Source: Bacteroidota bacterium (GTDB lineage Bacteria > Bacteroidota > Bacteroidia > Chitinophagales > Chitinophagaceae). Taken from it: a stretch of DNA of 5,181 bases. The notes beneath the pieces were generated by a model, which saw nothing but the letters and a program-made list of their open reading frames with translations, was not told the origin of the DNA and did not search any database. A program made the position numbers and the translations under genes. Location of the stretch: assembly GCA_028877045.1 (NCBI GenBank), contig JAGWPQ010000129.1, forward strand, positions 1 to 5,181. The letters run 5' to 3'. Of this stretch, positions 1 to 5,181 are shown piece after piece; the first letter of the stretch is position 1, and each line of letters opens with the position of its first letter.

Positions 1-308
1 ACAGCATTTTGTAAAACTTTATTTACCTCATAAAATGTTAAACCGCTATGCAATGAAACTGCCGCTATGTCTCGCTTTTGAAGGTTCTCTACCTGATCTT
101 TCATCAATGCGATCAGCGGAGAAATTACCAAACACAGTCCGTCCTTCATCAATGCAGGAACCTGAAAACAAATCGATTTGCCACCACCAGTGGGTAACAG
201 TGCAAGCACATCTTTTCCATCGAGAACAGATCGGATTATTTTTTCCTGCCCGCCGCGAAAAGATGTGTGACCCCAAAATTGTTGAAGTATTTGTTGAGGT
301 TGCTTCAT
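1..308 (-). CDS. recQ: RecQ-family ATP-dependent DNA helicase, N-terminal part (cut by window edge)
   Basis: The first 102 codons of a superfamily 2 helicase of the RecQ family, which unwinds DNA 3'-to-5' in recombination and fork repair. The reading frame is open to the window edge, so the rest of the helicase core and any RQC or HRDC domains lie outside. Seen directly: RecQ motif 0 at residues 11-21 (FWGHTSFRGGQ), Walker A at 38-45 (LPTGGGKS, lysine 44), the aromatic FQVP segment after it (48-51), and motif Ia at 62-73 (ISPLIALMKDQV). These match RecQ closely, so the family call is firm. The ATG at 308 gives the usual short leader before motif 0, and an in-frame TGA lies at 333-335 (the copA stop). 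No Shine-Dalgarno is visible. The gene follows copA by 24 bp on the same strand, so co-transcription is plausible. Bacteroidota often carry several RecQ paralogues, and which one this is cannot be told here. Confidence 0.93.
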   Translation of the reverse strand, partial: MKQPQQILQQFWGHTSFRGGQEKIIRSVLDGKDVLALLPTGGGKSICFQVPALMKDGLCLVISPLIALMKDQVENLQKRDIAAVSLHSGLTFYEVNKVLQNA

Positions 309-309
309 T

Positions 310-333
310 TTATGAATTGAAGATACAACTCAT
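310..333 (-). other. Seven-codon mini-ORF bridging copA and recQ
   Basis: On the minus strand the copA stop TGA is followed by an overlapping ATG (TGATG). That ATG opens a seven-codon frame, MSCIFNS, ending in TAA at 310-312. A single A then separates it from the recQ ATG. The geometry would let a ribosome that finishes copA reinitiate and be handed on to recQ. Translation of the mini-ORF is an inference; a 24-nt frame like this can arise by chance. Confidence 0.2.
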
Positions 334-2465
334 CAAATCACTTTCTTAAAATTCAACCACAAAGAATTAATAGCAAGAACGACATCACTCAATCCCATCA
401 CCAAAGCCCCAAATGTCGGGCTTAAAAAACCAAGAGCAGCAACAGGAATCGCAACAATATTATACGCAAATGCCCAGAATAAATTTCCTTTGATGGTGAG
501 GTAAGTATGCTTGCCCAAACCCAACGCCAACGGTAAATGTTTTAATCCATGGTTCATTAAAACAACCTGTGCACTTTGCATGGCAACCTGCGATGCATCG
601 CTTAAAGAAATACCGACAGTTGCTTTGGCTAATGCAGGCGCATCATTAATTCCATCGCCCACCATGGCTGTTGGTGCGATGGCAGTATAAGCAGCGATCT
701 TTTCTAATTTTTGTTCGGGTGTTTGCTGGGCAACCACTTCATCGATGCCAAGCTGTTCGCCAACTTTTTGAGATTTTTCTTCTCTGTCGCCGCTTAATAA
801 AATAGTTTTAATATTTTTTGATTTCAGCAAAGCGATCACTTGTTTTGATTCGGGTCTGATCTCATCAGCAACATCGATCCATCCAATTAATTTATCATTT
901 TTAAGTATGTAAATATTGTGCTTATAATCTTGTTCTTGTGTAAACGAAGACGCAATTAAATAAGAGCCCGCAAAAAAATTATTACCTTCTTTATCTTTTG
1001 ATTTGATGCCTACACCTTTCACTTCTTCAACAGATGCCCAGCGTATCTCATCTTTTATTTTCCATTCACTTACAATTGCTTTTGCAACAGGATGATTGGA
1101 ATATTTTTCTAGCGAATAGGCAATGCGTTTAAACTCATCAACCTCGATCTCAGAATTAAAATCTTCGATCTTAAATTTTCCGGTAGTCAATGTTCCTGTT
1201 TTATCAAAAACAACTTGTTTGATGTCTTTAAAAATTTCCAAACTTCTTGCATTCTTAAAAAGAATTCCATTTTTTGCTGCACGTCCCAAACCCACAGCCA
1301 CAGCGGCCGGCGTGGCTAAGCCCATCGCGCAGGGACAAGAAATTACCAACACCGCAATGCTTCTTAATAAACTGTCGCCAAAACTTTTATCAGCAAAAAA
1401 ATAATTGATTGCAAGGGTTAATAAAGCCAGGCTTACAACTGTTGGAACAAAGATGGCGCTTATTCTATCGGCCATTTGTTGTACCGGCGGTTTTTCGGTT
1501 TGTGCTTCTTTTACCAATTTTAAAATGTTCGAAAGGACTGTGTCTTCACCAACAGCAGTTACCTGTGCTTTGATGGTTCCGCTTTCTAAAATACTGCCGC
1601 CAATTAACTGATCTTTTATTTTCTTTTCTATCGGAACACTTTCGCCGGTAATGATGGCTTCATTCACATTTGCTTCTCCCCATAAAACTTTACAATCCAT
1701 CGGTACATGTTCGCCATTGCGGATCAACACCAGATCACCAACATGCAATGCTGTACTTTCTACCTGAAAAATTTGTTCATGATGATGTTCATCAAATGCG
1801 ATCATATTCGCCATCACTTTCTGGCTCTTCGCCAAACTTTTTAATGCCGCCTGTGTTTTTTCGATCGAGGCATCTTCCATCCAGTTTCCCAAATAAACCA
1901 ATGTGATGGTGGTACATGCAGTTTCAAAAAATAAATAATCATTTGCTTTACCAACAATCAATCCGTACAAGCTGTAACCAAATGCAGCACTGGATCCCAG
2001 CGCAATCAACACATTCATATTCGGAATACCCGACAATAAACTTTTAATGGCACTTCGTCCAAAAAAATCCATCCCAACAATATAAACCGGAATCGTTAAT
2101 GCCAACTGCAAATACGGATTCATCAATGCATGAATATGAATCCCGGGAATCATGTGCAGCATCAACGGTGCAGTAAAAACAATACAAAACCAAAAGCGTT
2201 GCAAATGACTTTTAAACGGCAAAAAACCGCCATGATGTCCGTGATCGTCATGATCATTATTTTCATGCTTCACACGATATCCCAGGCTATTAATTCCCTT
2301 TTCAATTTTTTGTTGTGTAATGGTTTCATTCATTTCAAAACTCACATCGCCACCAATAAAATTCACTTTCACATTTTGCAAACCTTCACTTTTTAAATAT
2401 TTATCAATGGTCAATGCACAGTTGGTGCAACTCATTCCTTCCACTTTTAAATTAACTTTCTCCAT
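333..2465 (-). CDS. copA: Copper-type heavy-metal-translocating P1B ATPase
   Basis: A complete 710-residue inner-membrane pump that uses ATP to export a soft metal ion, most likely Cu(I), from the cytoplasm. Visible in order: an HMA domain at about 3-65 with GMSCTNC (Cys13, Cys16); a His-rich linker at 70-80; helices MA and MB near 90-135; transmembrane pairs near 148-195 and 336-393; the actuator-domain TGES at 273-276; the membrane metal site CPC at 377-379; the phosphorylation motif DKTGT (Asp421); the P1B-specific HP at 458-459; the hinge GDGIND at 603-608; and the last two helices at about 661-704 with Tyr668-Asn669. CPC plus YN points to the Cu/Ag subgroup. The final helix reads MGLSD (690-694) where CopA proteins usually have MxxSS, so specificity is slightly uncertain. 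A second His run sits at 227-229 in the actuator domain. An in-frame TAA (2469-2471) two codons upstream fixes the start. Length is normal for a one-HMA CopA. No regulator gene is in the window. Confidence 0.95.
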   Translation of the reverse strand: MEKVNLKVEGMSCTNCALTIDKYLKSEGLQNVKVNFIGGDVSFEMNETITQQKIEKGINSLGYRVKHENNDHDDHGHHGGFLPFKSHLQRFWFCIVFTAPLMLHMIPGIHIHALMNPYLQLALTIPVYIVGMDFFGRSAIKSLLSGIPNMNVLIALGSSAAFGYSLYGLIVGKANDYLFFETACTTITLVYLGNWMEDASIEKTQAALKSLAKSQKVMANMIAFDEHHHEQIFQVESTALHVGDLVLIRNGEHVPMDCKVLWGEANVNEAIITGESVPIEKKIKDQLIGGSILESGTIKAQVTAVGEDTVLSNILKLVKEAQTEKPPVQQMADRISAIFVPTVVSLALLTLAINYFFADKSFGDSLLRSIAVLVISCPCAMGLATPAAVAVGLGRAAKNGILFKNARSLEIFKDIKQVVFDKTGTLTTGKFKIEDFNSEIEVDEFKRIAYSLEKYSNHPVAKAIVSEWKIKDEIRWASVEEVKGVGIKSKDKEGNNFFAGSYLIASSFTQEQDYKHNIYILKNDKLIGWIDVADEIRPESKQVIALLKSKNIKTILLSGDREEKSQKVGEQLGIDEVVAQQTPEQKLEKIAAYTAIAPTAMVGDGINDAPALAKATVGISLSDASQVAMQSAQVVLMNHGLKHLPLALGLGKHTYLTIKGNLFWAFAYNIVAIPVAALGFLSPTFGALVMGLSDVVLAINSLWLNFKKVI

Positions 2466-2516
2466 TTCTTAAATTATTTATTTTTTGTTACCGGCTTCGG
2501 TATTTCAATTTAACAT

Positions 2517-2561
2517 TGTTGCGTCGCACTCTTCAACGTTCAAAACATTATTCAGCATTGA
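2517..2561 (+). repeat. Short intergenic repeat, copy 1
   Basis: This copy starts with the 17-base core TGTTGCGTCGCACTCTT (2517-2533), identical to 4431-4447. After a 7-base unmatched spacer comes a 21-base tail (2541-2561) that matches 16 of 21 positions in copy 2 and includes the shared AGCATT. The core contains a 4+1+4 palindrome, TGCG-T-CGCA, at 2520-2528. Both copies are intergenic and in the same orientation on the plus strand. Here the copy lies in the predicted copA leader, antisense to the copA transcript. The function is unknown; a REP-like family is one possibility. Confidence 0.7.
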
Positions 2562-2610
2562 TTTTCGCAAATATCAATCATCGCAGCCGACAAAAAAATG
2601 ACGCACATCA

Positions 2611-2639
2611 CAAAGGTATCACACTAATAAAATTCTCAA
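2611..2639 (-). promoter_or_regulatory. Candidate Bacteroidota-type promoter for copA
   Basis: Read on the minus strand, TTG (2639-2637) is followed after 18 bases by TACCTTTG (2618-2611). This fits the Bacteroidota primary sigma-factor consensus TTG, about 17-23 bases, TAnnTTTG. Transcription would begin near 2604, giving copA a leader of about 140 nt. The match is seen in the sequence; activity is inferred. Confidence 0.55.
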
Positions 2640-2655
2640 CTTTCGAACCAAGAAA

Positions 2656-2663
2656 TATCTTTG
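2656..2663 (+). promoter_or_regulatory. Candidate -7 element for tsaE, giving a near-leaderless mRNA
   Basis: TATCTTTG is an exact match to the Bacteroidota -7 consensus TAnnTTTG and ends only 4 bases before the tsaE ATG at 2668. Transcription would start at or within a few bases of that ATG, so the mRNA would have almost no leader. That agrees with the absence of a Shine-Dalgarno. I find no TTG at the expected -33 distance (about 2630-2638), which lowers confidence. Confidence 0.45.
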
Positions 2664-2667
2664 CCGC

Positions 2668-3081
2668 ATGGATGCAATTTTCGCCATCGAACAAATAAAT
2701 CATGTAGCAAGGCTTTTGTGGAAAGAAAGCAAGCAAAAAAAAGTATGGGCTTTTCATGCGCCCATGGGAGCAGGTAAAACAACATTCATCCATGCTTTGT
2801 GCGAAATTTTAGATGTAAAAGATGCCATCAGCAGCCCAACATTTGCCATCATCAACGAATATAAAAGTGCTGTTGCCGGAACTATTTTTCACATGGATTG
2901 GTATCGTTTAAAAAACGAGGAAGAAGCAGTACAGGCGGGCATTGAAGACGCATTGCTCAGCAAAAATCTGTGTTTGATAGAATGGCCCGAAAATGCTGCC
3001 GCACTTTTACCCGATGACACATTTAATGTTTATATCGAAATATTAGATGCAGCCACAAGAAGATTGTACACAACCGTGTAA
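2668..3081 (+). CDS. tsaE: tRNA threonylcarbamoyladenosine (t6A) biosynthesis ATPase TsaE
   Basis: A complete 137-residue cytoplasmic P-loop ATPase of the TsaE/YjeE family. With TsaB and TsaD it is needed for the N6-threonylcarbamoyl modification of adenosine 37 in tRNAs that read ANN codons. Seen directly: Walker A at 34-39 (GAGKTT, Lys37), the family motif SSPTF at 55-59 followed by NEY at 63-65, HMDWYR at 75-80, and IEWPEN at 104-109, which is the family's conserved C-terminal E-W region. The length is typical of the short TsaE proteins. The start at 2668 gives the expected short helix before the first strand, and a promoter element sits immediately upstream. ald follows after 61 bp on the same strand. 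tsaB and tsaD are not in the window, which is usual because these genes are often scattered. Confidence 0.95.
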   Translation: MDAIFAIEQINHVARLLWKESKQKKVWAFHAPMGAGKTTFIHALCEILDVKDAISSPTFAIINEYKSAVAGTIFHMDWYRLKNEEEAVQAGIEDALLSKNLCLIEWPENAAALLPDDTFNVYIEILDAATRRLYTTV

Positions 3082-3142
3082 CATAAATCTTATTTAAATA
3101 GTAACTTCACCCATCTCAAATAAAAAATTTCAAATCTTTTAT

Positions 3143-4357
3143 ATGGCTTTAAGCAAACCTGTTATATCTACTTCTTTCAATTACGAAACTTTAGAAGAAA
3201 CACTCGATATAAAAGTTAAAGGTGCCGAATTGCATATCGGTATTCCGAAAGAATTTGCTTTCCAGGAAAACCGTATTGCTTTAACACCCGATGCAGTGGG
3301 CGTTTTGGTAAGTAACGGCCATACCGTTGCCGTAGAACATAATGCCGGCGAAGGAAGTAATTACAGCGATAAAGATTACAGCGAAGCAGGCGCAAAGATT
3401 TTATACGAAAAGGCCGAAGTGTATAAAGCACCCATATTAGTCAAAAGTGCACCGGTTGTTGAAGAAGATATGCACTTGCTTCAACTCAATCAAACCATCA
3501 TCTCTCCCATTCACCATTCGGCATTGAAAGCCGAAATCATTTCGGTGATGATGGATAAAAAAATTACGGCATTGAGTTTCGAAAATTTAAAAGATGAAAG
3601 CGGCACTTATCCCATTGTCCGCAGCATGAGTGAGATTGCAGGAAGTGCGGTGATGTTGATTGCCGGACAATACCTCAGCAGTTTTAATAAAGGTAAAGGT
3701 GTATTACTGGGTGGCATCAGCGGTATTCCGCCAACAAAAGTTGTGATCATTGGTGCAGGTATTGTTGGCGAATTTGCAACACGCAATGCATTGGCTTTAG
3801 GTGCCAGCGTTAAAGTATTTGATAATGATGTATATCGGTTAAAACAATTACAGAATAATCTCGGACAACGTTGCTGGACAAGCGTTTTAGAGCCACGCAT
3901 TCTGGCCAAGCAATTAAAAACCTGCGAAGTTGCAGTGGGTGCCATGAGCAATGAGTTTGGTCGTGCACCGGTTGTTGTGTCGGAAGAAATGGTAGCAGCC
4001 ATGCGGCCCGGAAGTATCATCATTGATGTTGCCATCGATCGCGGTGGTTGTTTCGAAACAAGCCAATTGACCACACACGAAAAACCAACTTATGTAAAAC
4101 ACGATGTGATACATTATTGTGTTCCCAATATCCCGAGCGGTTTTGCCCGAACTGCAAGCCAGGCCATCAGCAATGTGTTGATGCCATTGCTTTTAACCGT
4201 GAGTGATGAAGGCGGTTTGGAAGAAATGGTATGGCATAATTTTAATTTACGCGAAGGCATTTATTTATTCAAAGGCGCACTGACCGATTTTTATATCAGT
4301 CAGAAATTCGATTTAAAATTTACTGATTTGAATTTGTTGATTGCAAGCAGGAGATAA
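3143..4357 (+). CDS. ald: Alanine dehydrogenase (NAD-dependent)
   Basis: A complete 404-residue enzyme of the alanine dehydrogenase/transhydrogenase family, interconverting L-alanine with pyruvate and ammonium using NAD. The N-terminal catalytic domain begins at about residue 31 with IGIPKE. By family alignment the substrate residues are Arg44 (ENRIALTP), Lys101 (LVKSAP) and His124 (SPIHH). The Rossmann domain carries GAGIVG at 204-209, with Asp227 closing the second strand for the NAD ribose. The catalytic-domain return shows DVAIDRGGCFETS (295-307, active-site Asp299), then THEKPTY and HYCVPNIPS. Canonical enzymes of about 370 residues usually read DQGG; here it is DRGG. About 30 residues precede the catalytic core, so the protein is longer than the canonical form. 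The ATG at 3143 has no clear ribosome-binding site, and no TAnnTTTG is seen in the 61-bp gap after tsaE, so read-through from tsaE is likely. Residue roles are inferred from the family. Confidence 0.95.
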   Translation: MALSKPVISTSFNYETLEETLDIKVKGAELHIGIPKEFAFQENRIALTPDAVGVLVSNGHTVAVEHNAGEGSNYSDKDYSEAGAKILYEKAEVYKAPILVKSAPVVEEDMHLLQLNQTIISPIHHSALKAEIISVMMDKKITALSFENLKDESGTYPIVRSMSEIAGSAVMLIAGQYLSSFNKGKGVLLGGISGIPPTKVVIIGAGIVGEFATRNALALGASVKVFDNDVYRLKQLQNNLGQRCWTSVLEPRILAKQLKTCEVAVGAMSNEFGRAPVVVSEEMVAAMRPGSIIIDVAIDRGGCFETSQLTTHEKPTYVKHDVIHYCVPNIPSGFARTASQAISNVLMPLLLTVSDEGGLEEMVWHNFNLREGIYLFKGALTDFYISQKFDLKFTDLNLLIASRR

Positions 4358-4481
4358 ACTGCGATGCACAGGATTAAAAAAGATGAGTAAGATTTTTTTG
4401 TAGCAAGCTGAAGAATAAAAATGAAGCTGCTGTTGCGTCGCACTCTTGTACTGCAACAAATGATTGAGCATTAAAAAATCA
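4358..4481. other. Convergent intergenic region between ald and the orphan gene
   Basis: This 124-bp spacer lies between the 3' ends of ald (plus) and the orphan gene (minus). It contains the second copy of the short repeat (4431-4474) and a weak AT-rich hairpin that overlaps the repeat tail. No gene-sized frame or GC-rich terminator stem was seen in it. Confidence 0.6.
4431..4474 (+). repeat. Short intergenic repeat, copy 2
   Basis: The core 4431-4447 is identical over 17 bases to 2517-2533. It is followed by a 6-base spacer and a tail (4454-4474) matching 16 of 21 positions in copy 1. In this copy TGTTGC (4431-4436) and GCAACA (4453-4458) are perfect inverted complements, so a 6-bp stem with a 16-nt loop could form. 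Copy 1 lacks the right arm. The copy lies between convergent genes, a common location for REP-like elements. Confidence 0.7.
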
Positions 4482-4483
4482 TT
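4459..4483. terminator. Weak AT-rich hairpin, possible bidirectional terminator
   Basis: AATGATT (4459-4465) and AATCATT (4477-4483) form a 7-bp stem around an 11-nt loop between the convergent 3' ends of ald and the orphan gene. A T-rich run (about 4485-4499) follows on the plus strand. The stem has only one G-C pair and reaches the orphan gene's stop codon, so this is a tentative call. Confidence 0.25.
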
Positions 4484-4928
4484 ATTTCTTTGTTTTTTTG
4501 CTTAATGTTTTCTCAAGGTCTTTTGGATAAATTGATAGTTCTATTGAAAAGCCTAATTCACCAGATAGTTTAAGCAACTCATTTGATAAAAATTCATTCT
4601 GAATTAATTTATTTTTTTTATCTATTTTTAAATCAATACCGAAATCTATAATTGCGTATTCAATTTCTTTTGTTTTTGAAATTAATTGAAGCCCTTTCTT
4701 GTTCTTTTTAAGGAATCTAATTGTGTCTTTAATCTGTAGAGATAAATCGTCAAAATCGGCATCGCTTACAACAAGAATTAATCCTGAATGTTTAAGTTTA
4801 TCACCTTCAGGTTTTGTTTTAAATTTTGGTTCCTCCTTTAAAAAAATTGTAGATGCTTTTAAATTACTTTTTTTAAGAAATTTTACAACATCAAAATTTT
4901 CACCCAATATTCTTAATACACAACTCAT
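4482..4928 (-). CDS. Orphan lysine-rich small protein of unknown function
   Basis: A complete 148-residue protein that I cannot assign to a named family with confidence. It has no signal peptide or membrane segment and is probably cytosolic. Lysine makes up 28 of 148 residues, ending in a basic tail (LSKKTKK). Notable segments are RILGENFDV (6-14), HSGLILVVSDADFDD (47-61) with a helix-like stretch to about 74, IIDFGIDLKID (93-103) and a C-terminal ELLKLSGELGFSIELSIYP (117-135). The alternating strand/helix layout and the ending in a strand with SIYP faintly recall DUF4279-type proteins, which is an inference only. The start at 4928 has an in-frame TAA upstream at 4938-4940 and no obvious Shine-Dalgarno. 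Base composition is unusual: one sampled 60-base line (4501-4560) is about 28% GC, against about 43% for a sampled line of ald (3661-3720), which hints at horizontal acquisition. It lies 33 bp after the ABC ATPase gene on the same strand and could be co-transcribed with it. Confidence 0.8.
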   Translation of the reverse strand: MSCVLRILGENFDVVKFLKKSNLKASTIFLKEEPKFKTKPEGDKLKHSGLILVVSDADFDDLSLQIKDTIRFLKKNKKGLQLISKTKEIEYAIIDFGIDLKIDKKNKLIQNEFLSNELLKLSGELGFSIELSIYPKDLEKTLSKKTKK

Positions 4929-4961
4929 TCTAATCTTTTAATAATATAAAACAACCAATAG

Positions 4962-5181
4962 TTATTTGTAATCCATTATCGAAATTTTCTCTTCACAAAA
5001 ATCCATTTCATTTTCATCATTGCTGCTGACAATAATTAATTTATCGCTGCAATAATTTTTTATGAGCTGATGATACAACGCATAACCTGTTGCATCCAAA
5101 TTGGTGCAGGGTTCATCTAATAATAAAATGTTCGCATCACTAAAAACAGCCTGAGCTAATTTTATTCTTTGTTTCATCCCC
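4962..5181 (-). CDS. ABC transporter ATP-binding protein, C-terminal part (CcmA-like; cut by window edge)
   Basis: The last 72 visible codons of an ABC ATPase; the N-terminal part with Walker A lies beyond the right edge. The edge cuts inside the signature motif, leaving GMKQR, which fits the SSGMKQR variant of LSGGQ. Counting from the Met at 5175-5177, Walker B is ILLLDEP (17-23, Asp21 and catalytic Glu22) and the D-loop is TNLD (25-28). Where most ABC ATPases have a switch-loop histidine (SH), this protein has SN (Asn53). The protein ends soon after at MDYK, making it a compact ATPase with no C-terminal extension. The SN switch, the GMKQR signature and the short end resemble CcmA, the ATPase of the haem exporter used in cytochrome c maturation, and related small Bacteroidota ABC proteins. 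Without the rest of the gene or its permease partner the substrate is not certain. Confidence 0.85.
   Translation of the reverse strand, partial: GMKQRIKLAQAVFSDANILLLDEPCTNLDATGYALYHQLIKNYCSDKLIIVSSNDENEMDFCEEKISIMDYK

Larger units (their letters stand above)
2466..2667. promoter_or_regulatory. Divergent copA/tsaE control region
   Basis: This 202-bp spacer separates the two outward-facing genes. It holds a minus-strand promoter candidate (2611-2639), a plus-strand -7 element (2656-2663) and one copy of the short intergenic repeat (2517-2561). It also has a weak 5-bp hairpin near the copA start (TACCG at 2489-2493, CGGTA at 2498-2502). The copA promoter candidate would give a leader of about 140 nt that contains the repeat. 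I see no recognisable CueR- or CsoR-type operator. Confidence 0.6.

Noticed and set aside
46..276. A 76-codon minus-strand frame that could be mistaken for a separate gene
   Set aside because: It is a shifted frame of recQ. The true frame, open to the window edge, carries all the helicase motifs with no frameshift.
35..349. A 104-codon plus-strand frame opposite recQ
   Set aside because: It is antisense to clear RecQ motifs (LPTGGGKS and the motif Ia segment) and its translation resembles no protein family.
2489..2502. Hairpin TACCG-GCTT-CGGTA in the copA leader, considered as a metal-regulator operator or RNA switch
   Set aside because: The stem is only 5 bp and it matches no copper-regulator operator I know. 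It could easily occur by chance.
3607..4074. A 155-codon minus-strand frame inside ald
   Set aside because: It is antisense to the NAD-binding domain of ald. Long antisense frames are expected from the codon pattern, and it shows no domain.
4370..4401. A-run followed by a T-run just after ald, considered as a terminator
   Set aside because: Only A-T pairing is available and there is no stable stem, so it does not meet the form of an intrinsic terminator.
2517..4474. The two repeat copies considered as a CRISPR array or as ends of a transposon spanning tsaE-ald
   Set aside because: There are only two copies nearly 2 kb apart, and they are direct repeats. The interval holds housekeeping genes with no transposase, and no spacer-like periodicity is present.
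4699..4941. An 80-codon plus-strand frame opposite the orphan gene
   Set aside because: The minus-strand frame is longer, covers the whole interval to a stop that fits the convergent layout, and has plausible protein-like segments. The plus frame has none.

Overview
The window looks like a stretch of chromosome from a member of the Bacteroidota, probably near the Chitinophagaceae. That placement is an inference. It rests on clean matches to the Bacteroidota-type promoter (-7 TAnnTTTG, one with a -33 TTG), the lack of Shine-Dalgarno sequences before the starts, the moderately AT-rich composition, and the tsaE-ald gene pair. No rRNA, tRNA, CRISPR array, transposase or integrase is visible.

Layout. 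Positions 1-308 (minus) hold the first 102 codons of a RecQ-family DNA helicase, cut by the window edge. Just upstream on the same strand, 333-2465 encodes a complete 710-residue P1B-type heavy-metal ATPase of the CopA type, with an N-terminal CxxC metal-binding domain and a histidine-rich linker. A 202-bp divergent intergenic region (2466-2667) follows. It carries a minus-strand promoter candidate for copA, a plus-strand -7 element almost touching the tsaE start codon, and one copy of a short repeat. On the plus strand come tsaE (2668-3081), the ATPase of the tRNA t6A37 modification machinery, and ald (3143-4357), alanine dehydrogenase. A 124-bp convergent region (4358-4481) holds the second copy of the repeat and a weak AT-rich hairpin. 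It is followed on the minus strand by a lysine-rich, very AT-rich orphan gene (4482-4928). Last is the C-terminal part of a small ABC transporter ATPase resembling CcmA (4962-5181), cut by the right edge.

How the genes relate. copA and recQ are 24 bp apart on one strand and could share a transcript, although their functions are unrelated (metal export and DNA repair). tsaE and ald are 61 bp apart on the other strand with no clear promoter between them, so they may be co-transcribed. The orphan gene lies 33 bp downstream of the ABC ATPase gene on the same strand and may be its co-transcribed neighbour.

Most of the window is ordinary housekeeping and metal-homeostasis content. I found no convincing evidence of a new multi-gene system. 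The points most worth checking are the intergenic repeat family, the Ser-to-Asp change in the last transmembrane helix of CopA, the apparently leaderless tsaE promoter, and the orphan AT-rich gene.
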